A stretch of DNA of 64,000 bases from Streptomyces musisoli (GCF_016741855.1 NZ_JAERRH010000003.1:434001-498000); one strand, 5' to 3'. Counted from the stretch's first letter, positions 34,059 to 43,415 are shown. The notes: generated by a model from the letters alone, not told the origin. Program-made: numbers and translations.

Positions 34059-35136
34059 GAGTACGTGTGTCGCGGGCCACGGGTTCCCGCCGGTCCACCG
34101 CTTCCGGCTGCCGGGGTGCGCCGAAGAGCATCCTCCGGAACTCCGCGCGGGTCTGCCGTACCGTGTCGCGGGCCGAGGCCAGGGCCTCGCGTGCGACCCG
34201 CCCCACGGCGCGCATGCCCGCGGCGACGGGCCGCAGGACGGCGTCCCGTACGACGTGCCCGACCGGGGTGAGGACGGTCCGGTACACCCAGCGCACCGGC
34301 TCCACGAAGATCCACCGGAAGAGGGTCCCGAGCACCCGCCCGACGGCCCGCGAGATCCGCCCGGCGACCCGCCAGGCGTGCCCGAGGGCCTCCCCCACCT
34401 CGCGCGCGACCAGTGCGAGGAACCGGCCGACCGGCGCGAGCACCCAGCGCCACAGGGCGAGCGCGGGCAGGACGAACAGCACCCGCGCGGTCCGGTACAG
34501 GGCCAGGCCGACCCCGGTGACGAGCAGTCCCAGCAGCGCCCCGAGCCCGCGCGCGCACCAGGCGACGGCCCGGGCGACGGGTGCGAGGACCCAGGTGTAC
34601 AGCCACCGGGCGGGGACGACGAACAGGTACCGCAGCAGCCAGGCGACGGCCGTGTACACCCCGATGCCGATGGCGGCCAGCACCGCGCCGACGCCCTTCA
34701 GCAGCCAGGTCACCGCATGCCCGGCCGGGCACAGCACGCGCGCGTACACCCAGCCGAGCCCCGCGCCCACGCCGCGTGCCAGCCAGGCGACGGCGTGCCC
34801 GACCGGGGTGAGGACGTACCGGTGGAACCACACCGCCGGCACGACGACCAGGACGTTGCCGAGCCAGGCGAGCGCCCTGCCGGCGGGGACCAGGACGTAC
34901 CGCCACAGCCCCACGAACGGCCATACGAACAGGGCCCGGCCGGCCCACAGCAGGGCCCGCCCGAGCGGCCTGAGCACGGTGTCGCGCAGAATCCGCCCGG
35001 CGACGACGAGGGCGTCCCACACCATCCGCACGGGCACGACCAGCACGAGGACGACGATCCGCACGGGCAGGCGGACGGCGACGACGAGGCACCCTTCGGG
35101 CTGTGCCGGCGGAGGCGGCGGCTTCTGCAAGTCCAT
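34024..35136 (-). CDS. Hydrophobic repeat protein of unknown function
   Basis: This 370-aa protein consists largely of about seven degenerate repeats, 35-45 residues each, with the pattern W-x-YRYVL-P-GHAVAWLARGVGA. Examples are YVLTPVGHAVAWLARGVGAG, VLCPAGHAVTWLLKGVGAVL, WVLAPVARAVAWCARGLGAL and YVLVPAGRALAWLGNVLVVV. The Pro-rich start (MDLQKPPPPPAQPEG) and basic C-terminal tail (RQTRAEFRRMLFG) flank the repeats. The repeats are rich in Val, Ala, Trp and Arg, and could form re-entrant or amphipathic membrane helices. I recognise no family. The gene ends inside the TIGR03936 gene and is 37 bp from the next membrane-protein gene upstream. Confidence 0.7.
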   Translation of the reverse strand: MDLQKPPPPPAQPEGCLVVAVRLPVRIVVLVLVVPVRMVWDALVVAGRILRDTVLRPLGRALLWAGRALFVWPFVGLWRYVLVPAGRALAWLGNVLVVVPAVWFHRYVLTPVGHAVAWLARGVGAGLGWVYARVLCPAGHAVTWLLKGVGAVLAAIGIGVYTAVAWLLRYLFVVPARWLYTWVLAPVARAVAWCARGLGALLGLLVTGVGLALYRTARVLFVLPALALWRWVLAPVGRFLALVAREVGEALGHAWRVAGRISRAVGRVLGTLFRWIFVEPVRWVYRTVLTPVGHVVRDAVLRPVAAGMRAVGRVAREALASARDTVRQTRAEFRRMLFGAPRQPEAVDRREPVARDTRTLGRSTTALTKD

Positions 35137-35173
35137 ACCGGGGTAGACGCACGGAGCGCGCGTGCGGATCCGG

Positions 35174-35773
35174 CTATGTCGTGCGGGCCTTGTACGACTC
35201 CGGGTAGCGCGCCGTGAACTTCACGGCGACGACCAGCAGGGCGATGGGGACGACCCAGTTGAACCAGTCGTCCTGGGCGGGGTGGCGGACGGCCAGCCAG
35301 GTCGAGACGGCCATGAGGGCGAAGGCCGCTCCCCACACGGCCGTCAGCACCCGGTTGATGTGCCGGAAGACGGGTGAGTCCCACACCTCGGGGGGTGTCT
35401 GCTCCCGGGCGTACTGCGCGGTGAACGGGTCGGTGAACAGCGACCCGAGCGCCACGACGGCCACCAGCCCGTTCGAGATGACCTGGGCGTACTGTTCCAG
35501 CCAGTCGAGCTGTGCGCGGTCCAGGGCCAGCGCGAGGACCGAGAGCACGGCGAAGAACACGATGCCGGTGATGTCGAGGACGCGGAGCCGGCCGTGCAGC
35601 AGGTCCTGGCCCGACAGGACGATCGAGGCGACGAGTGCGGCGAGGGCCGCGTACTCCCAGGTGCTGGGGCCGGCGACCACGCCGAAGATGATCCACGGGG
35701 CGAACGAGAGGAAGACGCCGCCGGTGGTGACGGGCTTCCTGACCGGGGCTTTCGTCGCCGTCTGCCGAGCCAT
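35174..35773 (-). CDS. Six-segment membrane protein, function unknown
   Basis: The 199-aa protein starts MARQTATKAPVRKPVTTGGV, with a good GGAAGGA site 7 bases before the ATG. It has about six membrane segments: FLSFAPWIIFGVV, YAALAALVASIVL, ITGIVFFAVLSVLAL, ISNGLVAVVALGSLF, VLTAVWGAAFALMAV and WVVPIALLVVAVKF. A hydrophilic loop with TDPFTAQYAREQTPPEVWDS lies between the fourth and fifth. The layout is similar to uncharacterised intracellular septation/DUF-type membrane proteins. No transport motif is seen. It is upstream of the hydrophobic repeat gene and probably cotranscribed with it. Confidence 0.7.
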   Translation of the reverse strand: MARQTATKAPVRKPVTTGGVFLSFAPWIIFGVVAGPSTWEYAALAALVASIVLSGQDLLHGRLRVLDITGIVFFAVLSVLALALDRAQLDWLEQYAQVISNGLVAVVALGSLFTDPFTAQYAREQTPPEVWDSPVFRHINRVLTAVWGAAFALMAVSTWLAVRHPAQDDWFNWVVPIALLVVAVKFTARYPESYKARTT

Positions 35774-36160
35774 GGGGGTTCCTTCCGTCAGGTCCCGTGA
35801 CACCCCCTCCTCTCCTATCGTGCCGCCGCGGGACTCGAGCCGCCCGGACGGATTAGCGCGCGGCTGCCGGGGCGGTCCGTCGGCCGACCGGTGGACGGGC
35901 ACGGGAAGAAATGCCGGAGGGAATTCCGGACCGGCCGGGAACAGGGCGCAGCGCCGTCCGGGGCCGGGTCCGCCGACGGGCTGCAATTCTCCGCGCCGTG
36001 GAGGGGGCCGGGCACAGTGATAACCCTAAGAACCGCCCGGACCTGCGGCGGAACTCCCCACTCGGGCAAGGGGATACGCCGGTGGCTGCTTGTACTGGCC
36101 GCCGCCGCTCGATAAATTCACCGGCCGGTCCTTTTCCGCCGCGGAAAGAAAAACAGGTCC
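35774..36160. other. Intergenic region between divergent genes
   Basis: 387 bp, no gene supported. It should contain promoters for the membrane protein (minus) and the GT2 gene (plus). It is A/T-richer just before 36161 (AAAGAAAAACAGG). Confidence 0.4.
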
Positions 36161-37279
36161 ATGAAAACGGTCTGCCTTAATATGATCGTCAAGAACGAGG
36201 CGCATGTGATCCGGCGCTGCCTCGAATCCGTACGTCCCCTCGTCGACACCTGGGTCATCCTTGACACGGGCTCGACCGACGGGACCCAGGACGTCATCCG
36301 CGACACGTTCGCCGACCTGCCCGGGACGCTGTACGAGAGCCCGTGGAAGGGCTTCGACCTGAGCCGCACGGAGGCGATCGAACGGGCGCGGGACAGCGCG
36401 CGCTACCTGCTGTTCATCGACGCCGACGACGTGATGGAGACCGACCCCGGCTTCACCATGCCGGAGCTGACCCACGACTGCTACGACATCGAGGTGCGCC
36501 ACGGTCCCGTCGTGCACTGGCGTCCGACGATGGTGTCGACCCGTCTGCCCTGGCGGTACGTGGGCGTCCTGCACGAATACCTGGACTGCGACGGGCCGTT
36601 CAGCCGGGCGACGCTGGAAGGCACCCGCATGGTCATCATGGGCGGCGGCGGCCGCCAGCAGGGCGGCGACCAGCGCACGAAGTACCTGCGTGACGCCGCC
36701 GTCCTGGAGGACGGGCTCGTCAAGGAACCGGACAACCCCCGCTACGTCTTCTACCTCGCCCAGAGCTGGCGGGACGCCGACGAACCGGCCAAGGCGCTCG
36801 CCGCCTACGACCGGCGCGCGGCCATGGGCGGCTTCGCCGAGGAGGCGTTCTGCTCCCGGCTCTACGCCGCCCGGCTCGCCCGGACACTCGAGCGTCCGAC
36901 GGCCGAGGTCGTGTCCCGCTTCCTGGAGGCGTACGAGTACCGGCCCACCCGGGCGGAACCGCTCGGCGAGCTCGCCCATCTCCACCGTGTGCAGGGCGAA
37001 CGCTGGCCGCTCGCCTACCTGTTCGCGCGCCGCGCGGCGGAGGTGCCCCAGCCCGACGACATCCTGTTCGTCGAGCACGGCTGGTACGACTGGCGGATCC
37101 TGGACGAGCTGGCGGTGTCGGCGTACTGGACGGGCGCGTACCGCGAGTCGCTGGAGTGCTGCGAGAAGCTCCTGGACGGCGGCCGGCTGCCCGAGGCCCA
37201 CCGGGAGCGGATCATCGCCAACCGCGACTTCGCCCGCGCCAAGCTGTCGGTCGGCGCCCCCCGCCCCCAGCCGGCGTGA
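36161..37279 (+). CDS. GT2-family glycosyltransferase with C-terminal TPR-like helices
   Basis: The 372-aa protein starts MKTVCLNMIVKNEAHVIRRC, the start of a GT-A fold, with the nucleotide-sugar/metal DxD motif in LFIDADDVME (about residue 88) and LDTGSTDGTQD. After residue 190 it is helical (YVFYLAQSWRDADEPAKALA, and repeated aromatic/Ala helices), similar to bacterial GT2 proteins with TPR repeats that modify glycans or peptides. No membrane segment is present. It is transcribed alone, convergent with the permease-phosphatase fusion gene 20 bp away. Donor and acceptor are unknown. Confidence 0.82.
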   Translation: MKTVCLNMIVKNEAHVIRRCLESVRPLVDTWVILDTGSTDGTQDVIRDTFADLPGTLYESPWKGFDLSRTEAIERARDSARYLLFIDADDVMETDPGFTMPELTHDCYDIEVRHGPVVHWRPTMVSTRLPWRYVGVLHEYLDCDGPFSRATLEGTRMVIMGGGGRQQGGDQRTKYLRDAAVLEDGLVKEPDNPRYVFYLAQSWRDADEPAKALAAYDRRAAMGGFAEEAFCSRLYAARLARTLERPTAEVVSRFLEAYEYRPTRAEPLGELAHLHRVQGERWPLAYLFARRAAEVPQPDDILFVEHGWYDWRILDELAVSAYWTGAYRESLECCEKLLDGGRLPEAHRERIIANRDFARAKLSVGAPRPQPA

Positions 37280-37299
37280 CACCGGGCGGCTTCCCGGCG

Positions 37300-39936
37300 C
37301 TATCCGCCGTCGGGGTGCGGCAGGTCCTGCTCGGTCCAGATCGTCTTGCCGGTGGGCGTGTAGCGCGTGCCCCAGTGGTGGGTCATCTGGGCGATGATGA
37401 ACAGGCCCCGGCCGCCCTCGTCGTCACTCGCGGCGTGCCGCAGATTGGGCGAGGTGTGGCCGGTGTCGGAGATCTCGCAGATCAGGCTGCGGTCGCGGAT
37501 CAGGCGCACCTGGACCGGCCCGCCGACGTAGCGGATGGCGTTGGTGACCAGCTCGCTGACGATCAGTTCCGTGGTGAACTGGAGGTCCTCCAGGCCCCAG
37601 TCGCCGAGCTGTTTGCTGACGGCGGTGCGGATGGCGGCCACCGCCGCCGGGTCCGGCAGCAGCGCCCACTCGGCGTACTGGTTCCGGTCGAGCCGGCGTG
37701 TGCGCACGACCAGCAGCGTCGCGTCCACGTCCACCGGCCCGGGCAGCAGGGTGGTCACCGCCCTGTCGCACAGCACCTCCAGGGGCGCCCGCGCGCCGGC
37801 GAGGACCTGGCACAGCTGGGCGAGCCCGGCGTCACGGCTGTCGGCCGCCTGGAGGAGTCCGTCCGTGAACAGGGCGACGAGGCTGCCCGGCGCCAGCTCC
37901 AGTTCCATGCTCTGGTAGGGCAGGCCGCCGATGCCGAGCGGCGGTCCCGGCGGCAGCTGCGGGCACTCGACGGCGCCGGTGGACGGTGCGGCGACCGCCA
38001 GCGCCGGATCCCCGGCCCGCGCCAGGCTGCAGTTGCCCGACACGGGGTCGTACACCGCGTACAGGCAGCTCACGCCCCTGGCCTCGTCGGTGTGCGGCCT
38101 CCGGCGGCCCGGACCGGTTCCGGTCCTGCCCTCGTGCGCGGTCTGCTCGACCAGGTCGGCGAGCCGGGACAGCAGCTCGTCGGGGGCCAGGTCCAGCCGG
38201 GCCAGGACGCGCACACCGGTGCGCAGGCGTCCCATGGTGGCCGCGGCTCGCATCCCGTGGCCGAGCACGTCCCCGACGACCAGGCCGACCCGGGTTCCCG
38301 ACAGGGGGATGACGTCGTACCAGTCACCGCCCACCCCCGACCCGCTGTCGGCGGGCAGGTAGCGGCTGGCCGAGTCGACGGCGGTGTGCGGCGGCAGCCG
38401 GTGCGGAAGCAGGCTCCGTTGCAGTTTGAGGGCCACGCCGTGGCCACGGGTGACCACCGGCATCAGCACGACACCGATCAGCAGGGCGCCCAGGCCCAGG
38501 ACGGCGACCCCGCCGGTCCTGCCGAGCAGGGGCAGGTCGAGGGAGGTGGTGCCGTAGTCGGGGTCGGAGTAGACCACGAAGCCGGCGTACAGGAACAGCA
38601 GGAGCATCATCAGCCCGCCCAGCCCCGGCAGCAGCCCCTTGAAGACCAGGTCCCTGCCGCTGAGGGTGAGGACCTTGCGGTGGTACCAGACGCAGGCGAA
38701 GCCGGTCAGTCCGTACTGGAACGCGATCGCCAGACCGACCGCGTCGATCGAGTCGGCCAGGATGTTCCGGCTCAACGAGGTCAGCAGGAGCAGCACGGCG
38801 ATCGAGGCCGCTCCCATGCCGACGGTCCCCCAGGTCGGGGTGAGGTACCTGCGGTGGAGCCGGGCGAACCGGGCGGGGACCGCCTTGTGGACCGCCATGG
38901 AGAAGACCGTCCGGGCCAAGGGCAGGATGGTGGTCTCGGCCGAGGCCAGCGCGGAGGTCAGCACCATGAGGACCAGCAGTCTCGACAGGAGCAGCCCGGT
39001 GTCGTCGCTCCCGAACGCGGCCTCGCCCAGTCCGGAGAAGACGTCGTCCGAGTTCTGCGTGTTGCCGAGCCCGATGCCCGAGGTGCCGACTCCCGCGAAC
39101 GCCTGTGCCGAGGTGGACACGAACCCGTACACGACCAGGAGCAGCACGATGGACATGACCGCGGCGCGGCCGGGGATGCGCGTGCTGTCGACGGTTTCCT
39201 CGTTGACCGAGAAGGCGGTGTCCCAGCCCCAGTAGATGAAGACACCCGCGAGGATGCCCGAGGTCAGCGCCTTCGCCGAGGGCACTTCGAACGGGTTGAA
39301 CCAGGAGGCGGAGACATGGATCGCCGTGGGGGGAGGGTCGACGTAGACCCGGAACAGCGCGACGACGGCGAACACCAGCAGCATCAGCACTTCCAGGCAC
39401 AGCAGCCAGCGCTGGACCGCTGCCGAGAACTCGATGCCGACGTAACAGACCACGGTCAGTACGACGATCCAGACGAGGCCCGCCACGGTGGTCCACAGCC
39501 GGCTCTCCGCCAGGCCGTCCAGGCCCACCAGCCGGAATCCGTAGGCGGCGGCGATCACGGCGAGGTTCGCCATGACGATGATGTTGGCGACGATGAGGCC
39601 CCAGCCGCCCATCCAGCCGGTGCGCGGTCCGAAGGTGCGGGTGACCCAGGTGTAGGTGGTCCCGCAGTCGGCGTTGCTCGCGTTGAGTTCCCGAAACGCG
39701 TACGCGACCAGCAGCATCGGGATGAACGCCAGCATCGTGACGATGGGGGTCTGGAGGCCGACACCGGCGACGATGATGCCGAGCGTGGCGGCCAGGCTGT
39801 ACGCCGGGCCGGCGGAGGCGAGGCCCATGGCCACCGAGGAGAACATGCCGAGGGCGTCGTTCTTGAGCCCTTTTCGGCCGACGCCCGTCCCGGGAGCGGG
39901 ACGGCCGGGGGACTCGGCGCCAGCGAAGTGCCTCAC
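37300..39936 (-). CDS. APC-family permease fused to SpoIIE/PP2C phosphatase and HATPase domains
   Basis: A single uninterrupted frame encodes 878 aa with three domains. Residues 24-495 are an APC amino-acid permease with about 12 membrane segments (MFSSVAMGLASAGPAYSLAA, NADCGTTYTWVTRTFGPRTG, GVFIYWGWDTAFSVNEET). Residues 503-745 are a SpoIIE phosphatase (LKLQRSLLPHRLPP, VGGDWYD with D538, VGDVLGHG with D556, FTDGLL with D692, DVDAT with D738), all metal ligands present. Residues 755-875 are an anti-sigma-type HATPase (ELVTNAIRY, EISDTG, GGRGLFI). Phosphatase starts about 10 residues after the last membrane helix. Likely role: transport or substrate sensing linked to anti-sigma/anti-anti-sigma control. 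The GTG at 39936 is the most likely start; divergent from another SpoIIE gene. Confidence 0.85.
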   Translation of the reverse strand: MRHFAGAESPGRPAPGTGVGRKGLKNDALGMFSSVAMGLASAGPAYSLAATLGIIVAGVGLQTPIVTMLAFIPMLLVAYAFRELNASNADCGTTYTWVTRTFGPRTGWMGGWGLIVANIIVMANLAVIAAAYGFRLVGLDGLAESRLWTTVAGLVWIVVLTVVCYVGIEFSAAVQRWLLCLEVLMLLVFAVVALFRVYVDPPPTAIHVSASWFNPFEVPSAKALTSGILAGVFIYWGWDTAFSVNEETVDSTRIPGRAAVMSIVLLLVVYGFVSTSAQAFAGVGTSGIGLGNTQNSDDVFSGLGEAAFGSDDTGLLLSRLLVLMVLTSALASAETTILPLARTVFSMAVHKAVPARFARLHRRYLTPTWGTVGMGAASIAVLLLLTSLSRNILADSIDAVGLAIAFQYGLTGFACVWYHRKVLTLSGRDLVFKGLLPGLGGLMMLLLFLYAGFVVYSDPDYGTTSLDLPLLGRTGGVAVLGLGALLIGVVLMPVVTRGHGVALKLQRSLLPHRLPPHTAVDSASRYLPADSGSGVGGDWYDVIPLSGTRVGLVVGDVLGHGMRAAATMGRLRTGVRVLARLDLAPDELLSRLADLVEQTAHEGRTGTGPGRRRPHTDEARGVSCLYAVYDPVSGNCSLARAGDPALAVAAPSTGAVECPQLPPGPPLGIGGLPYQSMELELAPGSLVALFTDGLLQAADSRDAGLAQLCQVLAGARAPLEVLCDRAVTTLLPGPVDVDATLLVVRTRRLDRNQYAEWALLPDPAAVAAIRTAVSKQLGDWGLEDLQFTTELIVSELVTNAIRYVGGPVQVRLIRDRSLICEISDTGHTSPNLRHAASDDEGGRGLFIIAQMTHHWGTRYTPTGKTIWTEQDLPHPDGG

Positions 39937-40048
39937 ACTTGATTCCAACGCCGGGCCGCTCGCCTCCGCAACAGCGCGGGGGCCGCGTGACGGCCGCCGG
40001 GGCCCGCAGCGAGTGGAGGGGTGGGCTTCGGCGAGGCAGGCTTGGTGC
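39937..40048. promoter_or_regulatory. Divergent promoter region of the two SpoIIE genes
   Basis: The 112-bp gap separates the GTG of the fusion gene and the ATG of the membrane phosphatase. Both genes are probably controlled together from here. No clear SigB consensus was recognised. Confidence 0.45.
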
Positions 40049-41215
40049 ATGAGGTCGCCGTTGCGCTCATCCCCTCGGCCAGGAGCACGCGGTCGCGGCC
40101 GGGTCCTCTTCACGCTGATGCAGGCCGTGCCCTTCCTGATCGCGCTGGCCGTTCTGGTCATCGAACTGACGCCTGCGCACTTCCTCTACACGGGCCCCCT
40201 CCTCACCGCGGTGCCGGCGCTTGCGGCGGTGACGCTGGGGCCCAGGGGCACCGCCGCCGCCACGGCCTTCGCGCTGGCGATCGGCGCGACCACGGCGACC
40301 TACAACCACGCCTGGGGCACCCTCCAGGTCTATACCAATTTCCTCGCCCTGGGCCTGGTCGCCGTGGCCGGGTTCATCACGAGCAGTGCCGTGCAGGCCC
40401 GCAGGCAGCGAGAGCTCGACCAGGTCCGCCGCATCGCCGTGGCGGCCCAGGAGGTCGTGCTGCGGCCCGTGCCCGCACGGCTGGGCCCGGTGTCGGCGGG
40501 CAGCCTCTGCCTGGCGGCAGGGACCGGGGCGCGGGTGGGCGGCGATCTGTACGAGGCCGTGGAGACCCCGTACGGCGTCCGGATGATCGTGGGGGACGTC
40601 CGGGGCAAGGGGCTGTCCGCGGTGCGCGCCGTCGCCGTGGCGCTGGGCGCGTTCCGGGAGGCCGTGCACTACGAGGACGAGCTGGTGGAGGTCATGAACC
40701 GCTGCGCGGCCGCGCTGCGCCGGGAGGTCGCCGTGCCGGGTGCGTTCGAGGAGGAGGTCCGGCTGGAAGGGTTCATCACGGCGCTCGTCGCGCAGGTCCC
40801 GGACGAGCCCGTGGTACAGCTGATCAACCGTGGGCATCCGCCGCCCCTGCTGCTGCACCGGGGCAGGGCGACGCCACTGGTGCCGTCCGAGCCGTCGCCG
40901 CCCCTCGGCCTCGAGGATTTCGGCATGGACCTCCCCGCCAAGCCGGAGAGCTATCCGTTCGTGCCCGGTGACCGCCTGCTGCTGTACACCGACGGCGTCA
41001 TCGAGGCCCGCGACCGGGACGGCGAGTTCTTCGCCCTGCCGGAGGCGATGGAACGGATAGGCGCCGGCACCTCGCCTCCGGCGTTCCTGGAGCAACTGCA
41101 CCGGGCGCTGGTCCGTCACACCGGGGGCGATCTGGCGGACGACGTGGCGATGATCGTCACCGACCGGCACGCCACCGGACGGGGACCGGTGTCCCGCCAG
41201 GCGGGCGTGCCCTAG
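40049..41215 (+). CDS. Membrane-bound SpoIIE-family (PP2C) phosphatase
   Basis: The 388-aa protein has four N-terminal membrane segments (about residues 22-112: LMQAVPFLIALAVLVIEL, LLTAVPALAAVTLG, TAATAFALAIGAT and FLALGLVAVAGFITSS), a short helical linker, and a SpoIIE phosphatase domain (about 130-370). The domain has PVPARLGPVSAGSLCLAAG, ARVGGDLYEA, IVGDVRGKGL, YTDGVIEARD and DLADDVAMIV, so the metal-ligand acidic residues are present. Such proteins dephosphorylate anti-sigma-factor antagonists in response to signals sensed by the membrane part. It is divergent from the permease-SpoIIE fusion gene. Confidence 0.9.
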   Translation: MRSPLRSSPRPGARGRGRVLFTLMQAVPFLIALAVLVIELTPAHFLYTGPLLTAVPALAAVTLGPRGTAAATAFALAIGATTATYNHAWGTLQVYTNFLALGLVAVAGFITSSAVQARRQRELDQVRRIAVAAQEVVLRPVPARLGPVSAGSLCLAAGTGARVGGDLYEAVETPYGVRMIVGDVRGKGLSAVRAVAVALGAFREAVHYEDELVEVMNRCAAALRREVAVPGAFEEEVRLEGFITALVAQVPDEPVVQLINRGHPPPLLLHRGRATPLVPSEPSPPLGLEDFGMDLPAKPESYPFVPGDRLLLYTDGVIEARDRDGEFFALPEAMERIGAGTSPPAFLEQLHRALVRHTGGDLADDVAMIVTDRHATGRGPVSRQAGVP

Positions 41216-41302
41216 CGATCGTCCGGGCAGCCGGATCGCGGCCCCCTCCCCGGGAGGCCGGGCTCGGGACCACCGTCCGGTACGTGGGGCCCCGCGCAGG
41301 GG

Positions 41303-41327
41303 GTTTTCGTCCCTGCCGTACGGGCAC
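41303..41327 (+). promoter_or_regulatory. SigB-type promoter candidate for csbD-like gene
   Basis: GTTT (41303-41306), a 15-bp spacer, and GGGCAC (41322-41327) fit the Streptomyces stress-sigma pattern GNNT-N14-16-GGGTAC/T with one mismatch. It lies 31 bp upstream of the ATG. Confidence 0.45.
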
Positions 41328-41357
41328 ACGCCAGGGAGACTGCGCGGAGGTACTGAC

Positions 41358-41531
41358 ATGAGTGCCGGAGAACGGGCCAAGGCGAAGGCCGAACAGGTGG
41401 TCGGGAAGACCGTGCGCAAGGCGGCCCACGCGGTGCACAAGGAAACCCTCGCCGCAAAGGGCGCCGCCCTCGAGGCGCGGGGCAGGATGCGCGGCGCGAA
41501 GGAACAGGCCAAGAGCTCCTTCAAGCGCTGA
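41358..41531 (+). CDS. CsbD-family stress protein, 57 aa
   Basis: The frame encodes MSAGERAKAKAEQVVGKTVR, then further Ala/Lys-rich helices, ending GAKEQAKSSFKR. This matches the CsbD fold: short, basic, four-helix, seen as a general-stress protein under SigB-type control in many bacteria. A strong GGAGG lies 8 bases before the ATG. A SigB-like promoter is visible upstream. The protein is short enough to be missed by automatic calls. Its biochemical function is unknown in the whole family. Confidence 0.85.
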   Translation: MSAGERAKAKAEQVVGKTVRKAAHAVHKETLAAKGAALEARGRMRGAKEQAKSSFKR

Positions 41532-41556
41532 CCGGCCGGGCCGCGGGAACTCCGGG

Positions 41557-43025
41557 TCAGTGCTCGACGACGCGGACGTCTCCCGGCTCGGTCTCCAGCG
41601 CCGGGCGGTTGAACAGCAGCAGGCAGGCGAAGAACAGCCCGCCCGCGACCAGCAGGCCCACCACGATCAGCACGGGGACGAGCGCCTCGTCCGGTGACAC
41701 CAGGATGACCAAGACGCGAGCGTCCACACCAGCGCGCACACCGCGACCGGCAGCTCGAACCGCCCCAGGTCGAAGGCGCCCTTCTTGCGGTCCAGCCGCC
41801 GGCGCACCGTGAGGTACAGGACGATCGTCGCACCGTAGATGATCGCCGGCAGGATCGTGGACGCCGTGATCAGCTTCAGCAGCGCGGCGCCCGGCAGCGC
41901 GACCATCAGGGCGAGGCCCACGACGAGGATCAGCACCGTCGCGGGGATCGGCGTCTGTGTGCGGGGGTTGACCCGGCGCATGAGCCGGTGGGCGGGGAAG
42001 CGCCCGTCGCGCGACATCGCGAAGACCATCCGTGAGCACGAGGTCATCACCACGGTCCCGGCGCCGAAGAAGGCGATCGCGACGGCCACCAGGAGCACCC
42101 TCTCCATCGGCGGCCCCAGTTGCTCACGCATGATCGCCGCGACGGGCGACTCGCTCGCGGTGATCCGCGGGATGTCCTCGATCGCGATGGTGAGGCAGAT
42201 CAGGAACACGATGCCCAGGACACCGGCGGCCACGACGGACCCCACGATCGCGCGCGGGACGCTGCGGAAGGGATCCTTGGCCTCCTCGGCCAGGTTCGCC
42301 GCGGAGTCGAAGCCGACGAGCGTCGCCAGGCCCATGATCATCGCGATCATCAGGCCGCCGCCGACGTCGAAGTAGTGGGGGGCGTTCTCGGTGATGCCGC
42401 GGGAGGTGAGGTTGCCGGCCGCGCCACGGCCGGTGACCGCCACCGCGATGGCGAGGGCGAGCGCCACCACCACGACCAGCGCCAGCTCCAGCCCGACCGC
42501 GCACGTGTTGATCAGGCTGACGAGGCGGGTCGAGGCCACGACGACCACGGCTTGGACCAGCAGGAGCACCAGGGTGATCACCCGCGCGGTGTCCTCGTCC
42601 GGCCGCATGCCCACGAGCGGCATGAACGCCTGGCTGGCGAGCGCGTTGTCGATCGCCACCACCGCGATGGCCAGGTAGCAGAAGCTCAGCCAGCCGAATC
42701 CCCAGCCGATCTTCGGGTTGGCCAGTCGCGAGGCCCACTGGTACGACGAGCCGCTGAGCGGGATGCGCCCCGCGAGCTGCGCCACCACCAGGGCGACCAG
42801 CACCTGGCCCACCGTCGCGACGACCCACAGCCAGATCCCCACCGGCCCCGCGTTCTGCAGTACGTCGTCGTAGGTGGAGAAGATGCCGACCGCCACAGAG
42901 ATGAACGCGAACGAGATGGCGAACACCTGAAAGGGGCCGAGCGTCCGCTTCAGCTCCTGCTGGTAGCCCCCGAGGGCAGCGGAGTCCTCGGGGTCCCCGG
43001 AGCCCGGCGAAGCCGCTCCCGCCAC
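41557..43025 (-). pseudogene. APC-family amino-acid permease with a frameshift near the C-terminus
   Basis: The frame from GTG 43025 encodes about 12 membrane segments of an amino-acid/polyamine permease (LGPFQVFAISFAFISVAVGI, RIPLSGSSYQWASRLANPKI, TLVGFDSAANLAEEAKDP) but ends in the nonsense WTLASWSSWCHRTRRSSPC. The proper end, VLVILVSPDEALVPVLIVVG then LLVAGGLFFACLLLFNRPAL, is in another frame that stops at 41557. Loss of one G near 41716 (GCGGTC to GCGTC) would explain it. It is either a real mutation that removes the last membrane helix and tail, or an assembly error. It is convergent with the CsbD gene. Confidence 0.75.
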
Positions 43026-43415
43026 TTCGGCACCCGCCTTCCGTCACACCCCGCCGTCCGGCCGGGACCCTCGCACTGGTACTCACACGGGCCGAGACTC
43101 CGACCGACCATCCACGAACTTTCCCGTACATATAAGACACACGTACGGCACCTCTGCACCCGGGGATCGGTACCGTCACCCGCTCGGCACGGCAACCCGA
43201 AGGGCTCTGCCGTCCGCACGGGTGACACCCGCCACCGCGTGCGGCCGCCGCGCGGAAGCGCGAAGGCAGGTCGTCAGGTCACTCGTTCGGCATCGACCGA
43301 TGGTTGCCCGGCCCCGGGACCCGCACGATGACGAGGAGAGCTGCGCCCGCACCGGGCCGGCCGGCACGCCTGCCTCGGCGGGCTTGGATCACCCGTCGCT
43401 TCCTCGGAGGACGCA
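43026..43415. other. Intergenic region between divergent permease and GAP genes
   Basis: 390 bp without a supported gene. It should hold both promoters. An A/T-rich segment at 43120-43140 (CCCGTACATATAAGACAC) is the best promoter candidate. Confidence 0.4.
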
